Source of the DNA: Candidatus Versatilivorator vitaminiformans
GTDB lineage: Bacteria; Acidobacteriota; Terriglobia; Versatilivoradales; Versatilivoraceae
Direction of reading: 5' to 3'
Length of the DNA stretch: 32,871 nucleotides
Assembly (NCBI GenBank): GCA_027493295.1
Contig: JAPVWS010000451.1
Location: 1-32,871 of the forward strand
The notes under the pieces are model-generated. The model was not told where the DNA came from, did no database searches, and saw nothing but the letters and a program-made list of their open reading frames with translations. The position numbers were made by a program, and so were the translations under genes. Of the stretch, positions 8,542-16,182 are shown one piece after another (the first letter of the stretch is position 1; each line of letters opens with the position of its first letter).

Positions 8542-9840
8542 ATGGGAAACAGTTTGCCGATGAATCCCGGGGACGACATTTTGCAGCGGCACGATTCGTT
8601 CGACGCCATCGTGGTGGGCGGGGGGCCGGCCGGAGCCACCGCCGGGGCCTTTCTGGCCCGGAAGGGGTGGCGAGTCCTGCTCCTGGAGAAGGAGCGCTTT
8701 CCCCGCTATCGCATCGGCGAGTCCCTGATGCCCTACTGCTACTTCACCCTGGAGCGGCTGGGGGTCATCGACAAGATCAAGAGTTCCCATTTCCCCAGGA
8801 AGTACAGCGTCCAGTTTGTCAGCACCCGGGGCACCGTCTCGACCCCCTTCTACTTCTTCGAGCATTTCAATCACGAGGCCGCCACCACCTGGCAGGTGTT
8901 GCGCAGCGAATTCGACCAGATGCTGCTCGACAACGCTCGCCAAAAGGGAGTGGAGGTTCGGGAGGGAACCCGGGCCGTCGAGACGGTCGAAGGGCAGGGT
9001 GCGGTGGCCGGGGTGCGTGCCATCGACGGCCAGGGCCGGAAGCACGAGTTCCGGGCTCCCCTGACCCTGGATGCCAGCGGTCGCGAGGTCTTCAGCATGA
9101 CCCGCAACCGCTGGAAGGTGCGCGACCCCAGTTTGAACAAGATTGCGATCTGGACCTACTACCGGGCGGCTCGGCGAGACCCGGGGTTGGACGAAGGAGC
9201 CACCACGGTGGCCTATCTTCCCCAAAAAGGATGGTTCTGGTACATCCCTCTACCCGAGGACCGGGTGAGCGTGGGCATCGTCGCCGAAAAGGAATACCTC
9301 TACCGGAATACCCGCGATCCGCAGGCCATTTTTCAGAGTGAGATCGGAACCAACCCCTGGATCAGGGACCACTTGGCGCCCGGCAGGCAGGAGGGGCGCT
9401 ATTGGGTGACCGGGGAATATTCCTATCGATCCAGGTATTGCGCGGCCAACGGCCTGGTGCTGGTCGGCGACGCCTTCGCCTTCCTGGATCCGGTCTTTTC
9501 CTCCGGGGTCTTTCTGGCCTTGAGGGGCGGGGAACTGGCGGCCGAAGCCGCCGATCGCGCTCTGGCCTCGGGAGACTGTTCCGCCGCTATGTTCGATGGC
9601 TACGGGAAAGAGATCACGCGCGGACTGGAGGCGATGCGGAAGCTGGTCTATGCCTTCTACGACCAGGAATTCAGCTTTCGGGCCTTCATCGAGCGATTTC
9701 CTCAACTGCGTGGGGATTTGACCGATTGCTTGATCGGCAACCTCTTCCGTGATCTGCAGCCGCTGTTCGACGGCGTTGCCGAGTTTGCCGCACCGCCCGA
9801 GCCCCTGTCTCATGGCAAGGCACTGATCGAGGCGCGATGA
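8542..9840 (+). CDS. FAD-dependent halogenase-like oxidoreductase
   Basis: The 432-residue protein opens with an FAD-binding fold (GGGPAG at 26-31, LLLEKERFPRYRIGES at 47-61). It carries two motifs used to recognise flavin-dependent halogenases: W-x-W-x-I-P at 231-236 (WFWYIP) and F-x-x-P-x-x-S-x-G at 314-322 (FLDPVFSSG), the latter right after the second FAD motif GDAFAF. Lys87 in HFPRKYS is placed like the catalytic lysine of phenol/pyrrole halogenases. Such enzymes use FADH2, O2 and halide to make a halogenating species. Some relatives are oxidases or geranylgeranyl-reductase-like, so halogenation is likely but unproven. It starts 3 bp after the radical SAM gene and overlaps the thioesterase gene by ATGA. 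Confidence 0.7.
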   Translation: MGNSLPMNPGDDILQRHDSFDAIVVGGGPAGATAGAFLARKGWRVLLLEKERFPRYRIGESLMPYCYFTLERLGVIDKIKSSHFPRKYSVQFVSTRGTVSTPFYFFEHFNHEAATTWQVLRSEFDQMLLDNARQKGVEVREGTRAVETVEGQGAVAGVRAIDGQGRKHEFRAPLTLDASGREVFSMTRNRWKVRDPSLNKIAIWTYYRAARRDPGLDEGATTVAYLPQKGWFWYIPLPEDRVSVGIVAEKEYLYRNTRDPQAIFQSEIGTNPWIRDHLAPGRQEGRYWVTGEYSYRSRYCAANGLVLVGDAFAFLDPVFSSGVFLALRGGELAAEAADRALASGDCSAAMFDGYGKEITRGLEAMRKLVYAFYDQEFSFRAFIERFPQLRGDLTDCLIGNLFRDLQPLFDGVAEFAAPPEPLSHGKALIEAR

Positions 9841-10283
9841 AGAGCGGAGCCTTCGAATTCAAGTTGACCCGCCGGGTGGAGTTTTCCGACACCGACATGG
9901 CGGGTATCATGCACTTTTCCAATTTCTTTCGCTTTATGGAGGCCGCGGAGCAGGCCTTCTTCCGGTCGCTGGGATTTTCGATACACGACACCCGCAGACG
10001 TCCGGTAGTCGGCTGGCCGCGTGTTCACGCAAGCTGCGATTTTCGTCACCCCCTCCGTTTCGAAGACCTGGTCGAGATTCACCTGCAGGTGGCGGAAAAG
10101 AGGGAACGCTCCCTGGTCTACTCCTTTACTTTTCGGCGGTTGAACGACCCGGCATCCCCGATAGTCGCCCGGGGCAAGCTGGCGGTGGCCTGTGTCTCCA
10201 GGCCCGAACCCCAGGGTCCCATGACTTCGATTACCATTCCCAAGTCCATCAGCGAAAAGATCGGGGTGGCGCCGGGGTTGTGA
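9837..10283 (+). CDS. YbgC/4-hydroxybenzoyl-CoA-type hotdog thioesterase
   Basis: The 148-residue protein has the hotdog thioesterase motif VEFSDTDMAGIMHFSNFFRFMEAAE, with the expected catalytic Asp20. It continues with VHASCDFRHPLRFEDLVEIHL and the conserved RGKLAVACV strand. Relatives hydrolyse acyl- or aroyl-CoA or carrier-protein thioesters in the cytoplasm. The start overlaps the halogenase-like gene by ATGA, so the two are probably co-translated, and a PaaK-like CoA ligase lies 486 bp further on. That pairing suggests a thioester-bound acid is loaded, modified and released. The TGA stop is itself the first three bases of a heptanucleotide repeat array. Its length is normal for the family. 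Confidence 0.85.
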   Translation: MKSGAFEFKLTRRVEFSDTDMAGIMHFSNFFRFMEAAEQAFFRSLGFSIHDTRRRPVVGWPRVHASCDFRHPLRFEDLVEIHLQVAEKRERSLVYSFTFRRLNDPASPIVARGKLAVACVSRPEPQGPMTSITIPKSISEKIGVAPGL

Positions 10284-10343
10284 AGTTTGAAGTTTGAAGG
10301 ATGAAGGGTGAAGTTTGAAGGATGAAGTTTGAAGTGTGAAGGG
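10281..10343. repeat. Heptanucleotide array 1: nine units of TGAAGNN
   Basis: Nine units in exact 7-bp register, each TGAAG plus two variable bases (TT, TT, GA, GG, TT, GA, TT, TG, GG). The first unit contains the stop codon of the thioesterase gene. The pattern resembles the short tandemly repeated heptamers known from filamentous cyanobacteria. No function is evident. Confidence 0.9.
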
Positions 10344-10389
10344 TGGTTGGCCGAGGGTATCGGGGACGGGCAAGCGCCTGATGAACTGA
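10341..10389. repeat. Fragment of dispersed repeat family 1 (core edge)
   Basis: Directly after array 1 comes a stretch containing GAGGGTAT, GGCAAGC and CCTGATG. It matches, with scattered substitutions, the sequence that follows heptamer array 3 at 22643-22688. Both copies show the order heptamer array, GAGGGTATYGGG, then RGGCAAGCRCCTGATG. This links the array here to the larger elements at 20.5-23.7 kb. From 10390 to 10459 I see nothing recognisable. Confidence 0.65.
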
Positions 10390-10459
10390 CGGCTCTGCCG
10401 CATCGGCGGGGCTGCGGCCCGGCAAGCCGGCGCGCTCCCGGGTGGGCTTCATCCCAATT

Positions 10460-10596
10460 AACGGATTGATGAGTTGAGCTTTTTGCAAATTCGGCAGGGG
10501 GACGTTTGCCGGGAATGGCCACAAAAGGCACAAAAACACAACTTGTGCCTTTTGTGCTTTTTGTGGTTAGACAACATTTTTGACCGGGTCGCACCC
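10460..10596. repeat. Dispersed repeat family 2, copy 1, with 48-bp near-palindrome
   Basis: This ~137-bp stretch is repeated in the same orientation at 25134-25271 with about 13 differences by eye (~90% identity). At its centre, 10519-10566 is a near-perfect palindrome that begins CCACAAAAGGCACAA and ends GCTTTTTGTGG. It could form a long A/T-rich hairpin. It separates the thioesterase gene from the CoA ligase gene. From 10597 to 10769, before the ligase, I see no gene and no further repeat. Confidence 0.85.
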
Positions 10597-10769
10597 AATT
10601 TCGAAAAAGGCAGAACCTCAGGATTGCCGACAAGACGACCTGCACCGCTGCGAAATTTGCAAGCAGCGGGCCAAAACAGGAAAAGGCGCTGTCGCTGGCG
10701 GAGTCCCGATGACCCGTCGGCACTGGGACTACGACATTGCAATCTGGTCGAACCAATCCGGAGCCCGGC

Positions 10770-12059
10770 ATGGAAGGCTCTTCGGTGCAGGACCGCAGCA
10801 GGATAGAGAACGCCCAGCTTGCCCGGCTGCGGGTCCTGTTGCAGGAACTGCTGGCGGGCAATCGCTTTTATGCTCCCAAGCTGAACGAGGTGGGACTTTC
10901 TTCAGAGATCCCGAGCCTGGACGCCTTCCGGTCCTTTATGCCCTTCACCCAAAAGGCGGAATTGGTTGAAGATCAGCGCCGTCATCCTCCCTACGGCTCC
11001 AATTTGACCTACGGACTGGACCGCTACAGCCGCTTCAGCCGGACCAGCGCCACCACCGGCAAGGCGATGCACTGGCTGGATACGCCGGAAAGCTGGCAAT
11101 GGATGCTCGACAACTGGGACCGCGTCTTTGCGGCCGCCACTGTTTCGTCTCGGGACCGCGTCTTTTTTGCCTTTTCCTTCGGACCCTTTCTGGGGTTCTG
11201 GACCGCCTTCGACTCAGCCGCGCGACGAGGCTGCCTCTGCATTCCCGGTGGGGGAATGAGCAGTTTGGCCCGGCTGGAAGCCATTCTGGAGAATGGCGTG
11301 ACTGTGCTTTGCTGCACGCCGACCTATGCCCTGCGGCTGGGAGAGGTGGCGGCCGAAAAGGGCCTCGATTTGAAGCGGGGAAGCGTCCGGACCATCTTGG
11401 TGGCCGGCGAGCCGGGGGGAAGCATCGGCGCCACCGTGGCGGCGATCGAGCGGCTGTGGCCCCAGGCGCGGGTGGTGGACCACCACGGGATGACCGAGAC
11501 CGGCCCCGTCAGCTATGGCTGTCCCAGGGAACTGCACCGGCTGCACGTTATGGAACCGGCCTTCCTTGCCGAAGTCATCGATCCGGGAGACCATCGTCCG
11601 GTGGCTTCGGGAGAGATCGGGGAACTGGTCCTGACGACGCTGGGCCGGACCGGTTCTCCACTGCTGCGCTATCGCACCGGCGACCTGGTCCGGCCGTCCC
11701 GGCCGCAGCCCTGCGCCTGCGGGAGTTGGGAACTGGGCCTGGAGGGTGGGATCCTGGGCCGCAGCGATGATATGGTTGTGGTTCGGGGAGTCAACCTTTA
11801 TCCCGGCGCTTTGGAGGCAGTGATCCGCCGGTGCCGCCAGGTTGCGGAATACCGGGTGGAGGTCGACAGGCGGGGAACCCTGTGCGAGTTGAAGGTGCAA
11901 GCGGAGGCTTCCTGCGACTCTGTCGACGGACCAAAGCTGGAGAGACGGCTGGAGACCGAACTGCGGTCGGCATTCTCCTTGCGCATTCCGGTGTCCATTG
12001 TGGCCAGGGGGACCTTGCCACGACCCGAGTTCAAGTCCAGTCGGTGGGTGCGAGTCTGA
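10770..12059 (+). CDS. PaaK-like (phenylacetate/aryl) CoA ligase
   Basis: The 429-residue protein is an adenylate-forming enzyme of the PaaK branch. It has a phosphate-binding loop RTSATTGK (91-98), the DHHGMTETGP motif around 237-246, YRTGD (301-305), VVVRGVNLYP (336-345) and a C-terminal PaaK-type domain with a late lysine in PRPEFKSSRW. The CxCG pattern (CACG, 315-318) is also common in this branch. It would activate a carboxylic acid, probably aromatic, to its CoA ester. The ATG at 10770 has CGGAG 8 bases upstream, and a TTG at 10737 is an alternative. Length is typical. It probably acts with the thioesterase, halogenase-like and radical SAM genes upstream, but its own promoter may lie in the repeat-rich gap. 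Confidence 0.85.
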   Translation: MEGSSVQDRSRIENAQLARLRVLLQELLAGNRFYAPKLNEVGLSSEIPSLDAFRSFMPFTQKAELVEDQRRHPPYGSNLTYGLDRYSRFSRTSATTGKAMHWLDTPESWQWMLDNWDRVFAAATVSSRDRVFFAFSFGPFLGFWTAFDSAARRGCLCIPGGGMSSLARLEAILENGVTVLCCTPTYALRLGEVAAEKGLDLKRGSVRTILVAGEPGGSIGATVAAIERLWPQARVVDHHGMTETGPVSYGCPRELHRLHVMEPAFLAEVIDPGDHRPVASGEIGELVLTTLGRTGSPLLRYRTGDLVRPSRPQPCACGSWELGLEGGILGRSDDMVVVRGVNLYPGALEAVIRRCRQVAEYRVEVDRRGTLCELKVQAEASCDSVDGPKLERRLETELRSAFSLRIPVSIVARGTLPRPEFKSSRWVRV

Positions 12060-12070
12060 GGGAGGTCAGG

Positions 12071-13663
12071 GTGAGAAACAGGATGAAAGGCTTCTTCGGG
12101 TTTAGGTTTGTCACCGGGCCGGAGAGGCTGGCCGGCTTCGGGTGCAACGGCCGTTCGATTCTTGCGGGAAGGCGGTTCGGTGGGTCTCCGGGCAGAACCT
12201 GCAAGCGTAGTGTGGGGGCGTTGCTGCTCCTGTGCCTGGGTTACCTTGTCCCACCTGTCCCAGCCGCGGAATGGTCTCAGTTTCGAGGATGGAACAGCAC
12301 TGGAGTTGTGGAGACGTCTCCCTTGCCGGTACGGTTCGGACCCGATCGAAACCTGGTCTGGCGCGCTGCGATCGGTCCCGGCCAGTCTTCACCCGTCCTG
12401 ACCCGGGACCGCATCTTTGTGTCGGCCGTAGAGGGAGATCGGCTTTGGGTGATCTGCCTGGACCGGTCCAGCGGCGATCTGCTGTGGAAACGGGAAGTCC
12501 CGCGTCCTCGGTCCGAGGTAATGCATCGAGCCAACGGCCCGGCCTCGCCCACTCCGGTGACTGACGGCAGCAACGTGTATGCCTTCTTCGGCGATTTCGG
12601 CCTGATTTCTTTCGACTCAGAAGGCCGGGAGCGGTGGCGCTTGCCCCTGGGGCCCTTCATCAACCCCATGGGCCAGGCTGCTTCCCCCATTCTGGCCGAC
12701 GGCAGGGTCCTGATGATCTGCGACCAGGAAAGCGGATCCTTTTTTGTAGCGGTGGATCAAATGACGGGTGAAGTCCTCTGGCGTGTGGAACGCGCCGGCT
12801 TTACCCGAGGGTTTTCCACACCGGTGCTCTACCAGCCGAAGGGGGGAACGCTGCAGGCCCTGGTCGCGGGTTCCCATCAGTTGACGGCCTACTCGGTGGA
12901 CAGCGGAAAGGAGATCTGGTGGGTACGCGGCTTGACCTGGCAGATGAAGTCGACCCCCGTGATCGATCGGGACATGCTCTACCTGAATGGATGGGCCGGG
13001 GGAGGGGATGACAGCCAGCGGGAGGAAGTGCCGAACTTTGCCGATTTCCTCGCCGAGCGGGATGTCGACGGAGACCAGCGCCTTTCCCAACAGGAAATCG
13101 AGGGCCTGCGCTTGAGATGGAATTTCGACCGTTTGGACCTGGATCGCACCGGCTTTCTGGAAGACCGGGATTGGCGGATTTATAGGGCCAAGCGATCGGC
13201 CCGCAACGGGGCCCTGGGCATCCGCCTGGGGGGCGAAGGAGATATGACTGCAAGCAATCTCCTCTGGAGGTATCAAAGGACACTGCCCAATGTGCCTTCT
13301 CCGCTCCTTTACGAGGACATCCTCTACCTGATGAAGGAAGGGGGAATACTGACCGCCCTGGATCCCTCCAACGGAAGCGTGCTCAAGCAGGATCGCATCC
13401 GCGAGGCTCTGGGAACTTACTACGCTTCCCCGGTGGCGGGGGATGGTAAGATCTTCGCCGTCAGCCATGAAGGAAAGGTGAGCGTCATCCGGGCGGGCGC
13501 CGACTGGCAGGTGTTGTCGGTCAATGACCTCGGTAGCGAATGCAGCGCAACCCCGGCCATCTCCGAGGGCCGGCTCTATATTCGGACTCGGGAGTTTCTC
13601 TACTGCTTCGGCGAGCACCGCCCCCCGGAGCAGCCTTTGAACGACAGGAAAGGAAGACGATAA
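12071..13663 (+). CDS. Exported PQQ-type beta-propeller protein with EF-hand insertion
   Basis: From the GTG at 12071 (GGAGG five bases ahead) the protein has 530 residues. A long basic N-terminus is followed by a hydrophobic segment with an Ala cleavage site near residue 70 (VPPVPAAEWSQFRG), so it is probably periplasmic. The rest shows blades of the PQQ/BamB type, such as LVWRAAIGPGQSSPVL, WVICLDRSSGDLLWKRE and GLISFDSEGRERWRLPL. Between blades near residues 325-370 lies an EF-hand, DVDGDQRLSQQE, and a second, weaker loop, DLDRTGFLEDRD. Similar proteins with an EF-hand are common in Planctomycetes and Acidobacteria, with unknown roles. No PQQ enzyme activity can be claimed. ATG at 12083 is an alternative start. 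Confidence 0.8.
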   Translation: MRNRMKGFFGFRFVTGPERLAGFGCNGRSILAGRRFGGSPGRTCKRSVGALLLLCLGYLVPPVPAAEWSQFRGWNSTGVVETSPLPVRFGPDRNLVWRAAIGPGQSSPVLTRDRIFVSAVEGDRLWVICLDRSSGDLLWKREVPRPRSEVMHRANGPASPTPVTDGSNVYAFFGDFGLISFDSEGRERWRLPLGPFINPMGQAASPILADGRVLMICDQESGSFFVAVDQMTGEVLWRVERAGFTRGFSTPVLYQPKGGTLQALVAGSHQLTAYSVDSGKEIWWVRGLTWQMKSTPVIDRDMLYLNGWAGGGDDSQREEVPNFADFLAERDVDGDQRLSQQEIEGLRLRWNFDRLDLDRTGFLEDRDWRIYRAKRSARNGALGIRLGGEGDMTASNLLWRYQRTLPNVPSPLLYEDILYLMKEGGILTALDPSNGSVLKQDRIREALGTYYASPVAGDGKIFAVSHEGKVSVIRAGADWQVLSVNDLGSECSATPAISEGRLYIRTREFLYCFGEHRPPEQPLNDRKGRR

Positions 13664-13665
13664 TA

Positions 13666-14115
13666 ATGAACTGGCTTACCTTTGTGTGCGGAGCGGTTTT
13701 GGCCTGGGGCATGTACGGCGTCACCTTGCACCGCGGTCAGGCCCAATTGGCCAGTCCGCTTCGGGCACTCCTCTGTGTGGGCTTCGCCTACTTTCTGATT
13801 GCCGTACTGGTGCCGTCGGTGGCCATGTGGTCCAAGGGGGAATTTCAGGGGTTCACCACCGGTGGGACCCTAACGGCCATCCTTGCCGGTTGCCTGGGAG
13901 CGGCGGGAGCCATCTGTATCATCTGGGCGTTCAAGTCGGGAGGCAATCCCCTGTATGTCATGCCTCTGGTATTCGGAGGCGCTCCGTTGGTGAACGTCCT
14001 GGGCTCGGTGCTGCTTCATCCTCCCAAGACGGCGCCCAATCCGTTGCTGTATCTGGGCTTTGTCATGGTAGCCGTAGGCGCCGCCATGGTTCTCTACTTC
14101 AGGCCCAGTTCCTGA
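13666..14115 (+). CDS. EamA/DMT-like small membrane protein (half-size)
   Basis: The 149-residue protein has four or five predicted membrane helices. Its second half, GAAGAICIIWAFKSGGNPLYVMPLVFGGAPLVNVLGS, followed by LGFVMVAVGAAMVLYF, resembles one EamA unit of the drug/metabolite transporter superfamily. Full members carry two units and about 300 residues, so this would need to dimerise if it transports. The ATG at 13666 has AGGAAG in front and lies two bases after the stop of the propeller gene. The pair is likely one transcript. The substrate is unknown. Confidence 0.65.
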   Translation: MNWLTFVCGAVLAWGMYGVTLHRGQAQLASPLRALLCVGFAYFLIAVLVPSVAMWSKGEFQGFTTGGTLTAILAGCLGAAGAICIIWAFKSGGNPLYVMPLVFGGAPLVNVLGSVLLHPPKTAPNPLLYLGFVMVAVGAAMVLYFRPSS

Positions 14116-14226
14116 ATACTCCACTGACAACGCCCTCTCAGGCGTCCGGGATACCGGGCCGCATGGCGGGGGCGGAAGTTCGCCCATTCCATCGGAGTTT
14201 CCCGGTTTCCCCAAACCGACCGGTTG

Positions 14227-14244
14227 CGCCAGGGTAACCTGGCG
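14227..14244. promoter_or_regulatory. Perfect 7-bp inverted repeat upstream of the ABC operon
   Basis: CGCCAGG (14227-14233) and CCTGGCG (14238-14244) form a perfect stem with a GTAA loop. It lies 58 bases before the ABC ATPase start, within the 187-bp gap (14116-14302). It could be an operator for the ABC genes or a terminator for the upstream genes. No T-run follows, which argues against a simple intrinsic terminator. Confidence 0.4.
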
Positions 14245-14302
14245 TCCATGCGGGAGGCAGGACTACGGAGTCGAAGCTCGTTTCCGAACAAGGTGATTCG
14301 AT

Positions 14303-15310
14303 ATGGCGGTCATTGAAGTCAGCAGAGTCTCCAAGCGGTTCAAGACCTACGACCGCAAGGAGGGCGTCTGGGGGGGCATTCAAAACCTCTTCCGCAGGAA
14401 CCCCCGCGAAGTGAAGGCGGTCGACGACGTTTCCTTCACCGTGGATGCCGGTGAAATGGTGGGCTACATCGGGGCCAACGGGGCGGGGAAGTCCACCACC
14501 ATCAAGATGTTGACCGGAATTCTGGTGCCCTCCTCGGGTTCCATTCGGGCCAACGGATACGTGCCCTATCGTGACCGGCACCAGTACACCCGGGGAATCG
14601 GAGTGGTCTTCGGACAGAGGACCCAGCTTTGGTGGGACATCGCGGTGGTGGAGTCCTTCCAACTGCTCAAGCGCATCTACGACGTCAGTGACCGCACTTT
14701 CGAGGAGCAGTTGGAAGTTTTCGACGCGGTCCTCAACCTGAAACCGCTGCTGTACACGCCGGTTCGCAAGCTCAGCCTGGGTGAACGCATGCGCTGCGAC
14801 CTGGCTGCCGCCTTCCTGCATCGTCCCAGGATCGTATTCCTGGACGAACCCACCATCGGGCTGGACGTGGTCGCCAAGGAGAACATCCGGCAGTTTCTGA
14901 AGAGAATCAATGCCGAATTGCAGGTCACGGTGGTTTTGACCACCCACGATCTCTCCGATATCGAGGAGCTTTGCCGGCGGGTCCTGATCATCGATCGCGG
15001 TCACCTGCTTTTCGACGGCAGCCTGGAGGGTCTGCGGGAACGATTCGAGTGCAAGTCCCAGATCGTTTTCGAGTTGCGAGAGCCGGGACAGGTCGATTTC
15101 GGTCGGCTCGGGTTCAATTCTACGGTGGAGTTCCAGCAACTGGATGCCCTTCGCTGCCAGGCCGTGTTCGACAAGAAGCAGGTTGCCTCCGCCGAGCTGA
15201 TCAAGGCCATCGTGAACTCCCTGGCGGTTCGGGACGTTATGCTGGACGACACCACCATCGAGGAAATCGTGCGTGAGATCTACAGCCGGGGCGAGGTCGT
15301 AACGCGTTGA
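14303..15310 (+). CDS. ABC-2 type exporter ATPase (COG4586-like)
   Basis: The 335-residue ATPase has Walker A GANGAGKST (57-65), Q-loop Gln105 in VVFGQRTQLWWD, signature LSLGE (157-161), Walker B RIVFLDEP (176-183) and switch His215. The insertion RKEGVWGGIQNLFRR near residues 18-32 and the GQRTQLWWD stretch are typical of the uncharacterised exporter ATPases grouped as COG4586. A C-terminal extension of about 90 residues follows. It powers export through the two permeases encoded next; its stop overlaps the first permease start (TTGA). The substrate is unknown. Its position behind a possible biosynthetic group makes product export an attractive but unproven idea. Confidence 0.9.
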   Translation: MAVIEVSRVSKRFKTYDRKEGVWGGIQNLFRRNPREVKAVDDVSFTVDAGEMVGYIGANGAGKSTTIKMLTGILVPSSGSIRANGYVPYRDRHQYTRGIGVVFGQRTQLWWDIAVVESFQLLKRIYDVSDRTFEEQLEVFDAVLNLKPLLYTPVRKLSLGERMRCDLAAAFLHRPRIVFLDEPTIGLDVVAKENIRQFLKRINAELQVTVVLTTHDLSDIEELCRRVLIIDRGHLLFDGSLEGLRERFECKSQIVFELREPGQVDFGRLGFNSTVEFQQLDALRCQAVFDKKQVASAELIKAIVNSLAVRDVMLDDTTIEEIVREIYSRGEVVTR

Positions 15311-16104
15311 CGGTCACCCCCTACATTGCCTTCGCCAGAATTGCCTTCCTCAAGATCCTGGCTTACCGACTGCGCTACTACACGGGCATCGTGACCTACA
15401 TGGTCAATGTGTCCGTCTACTATTTCATCTGGAAAGCGCTCTACCGGGGGAAGGAGTCCCTGGGGGAGTTTACCTTTGAGGAAATGATTACCTATGTATC
15501 GGTTGGATTCATTATTCGTACCTTCTACTTCAACAATATCGATCGGGAGATCGCCAACGACATCCTGTTGGGGCACATTGCCGCCAAGATGACGCGGCCG
15601 GTGAACTACCAGTGGATGAACATCGCCCAGGCAGCCGGCGAGTCGTTCTTTCGGCTCTTCATGTTCACCGTTCCCACCGCCCTGGCCATCCTGGTGGTCT
15701 TCCCCCTGCGGGCTCCGGCTTCACTGCACTCGGCCCTGGCTTTTCTGGCTGCTCTGGTGTTCTCCTTCATGGTCTTTGCAGCTCTCAATTTCCTGGTCGG
15801 CACCTGCGCGGTCTACCTGCACTCCATCCTGGGACTGATTCGGGCCAAGTATTTTCTGGTGGAGATTCTTTCCGGTCTGCTGATCCCCATCAGCTTTTTT
15901 CCGGAGACCCTGGCCGAGATCTCCCGATGGCTGCCCTTTCAATTGATCAGCTTCACGCCGCTCATGATCTACATGGGCAAATTCCAGGGCGAGCAACTGG
16001 TTACCAGTTTCTTGCTGGGACTGGGATGGACGCTGGTGCTGGTGGGCCTGGGCCACTGGTTCTGGCGGAAAGCAGCTACGAAACTGACCGTGCAGGGCGG
16101 CTGA
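15307..16104 (+). CDS. ABC-2 type permease, first subunit
   Basis: The 265-residue protein has about six membrane helices and fits the ABC2_membrane_6 type (PF06182). It has a short cytoplasmic start, helices with YYTGIVTYMVNVSVYYFIWKALY, the conserved stretch REIANDILLGHIAAKMTRPVNY around residues 78-99, and SGLLIPISFFPETLAEISRWLPFQ near 190-213. It would form half of the membrane channel. The start is TTG at 15307, overlapping the ATPase stop as TTGA; no better start fits. Translation is probably coupled to the ATPase gene. Confidence 0.85.
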   Translation: MTVTPYIAFARIAFLKILAYRLRYYTGIVTYMVNVSVYYFIWKALYRGKESLGEFTFEEMITYVSVGFIIRTFYFNNIDREIANDILLGHIAAKMTRPVNYQWMNIAQAAGESFFRLFMFTVPTALAILVVFPLRAPASLHSALAFLAALVFSFMVFAALNFLVGTCAVYLHSILGLIRAKYFLVEILSGLLIPISFFPETLAEISRWLPFQLISFTPLMIYMGKFQGEQLVTSFLLGLGWTLVLVGLGHWFWRKAATKLTVQGG

Positions 16105-16182
16105 AGCCGCGTTCCCGATTCGCCGCGCTGCAGCAGCGGTTTTGACTTGGACTGGCGGGAAACTTTAACCGGAGACAGGCGA

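Noticed and set aside
10118-10861. Minus-strand frame over the repeat gap at 10.3-10.6 kb, with a translation similar to one at 24963-25214
   Set aside because: The similarity (for example LCLLWPFPANVPLPN) comes from the two copies of repeat family 2. No conserved protein or ribosome site supports a gene.
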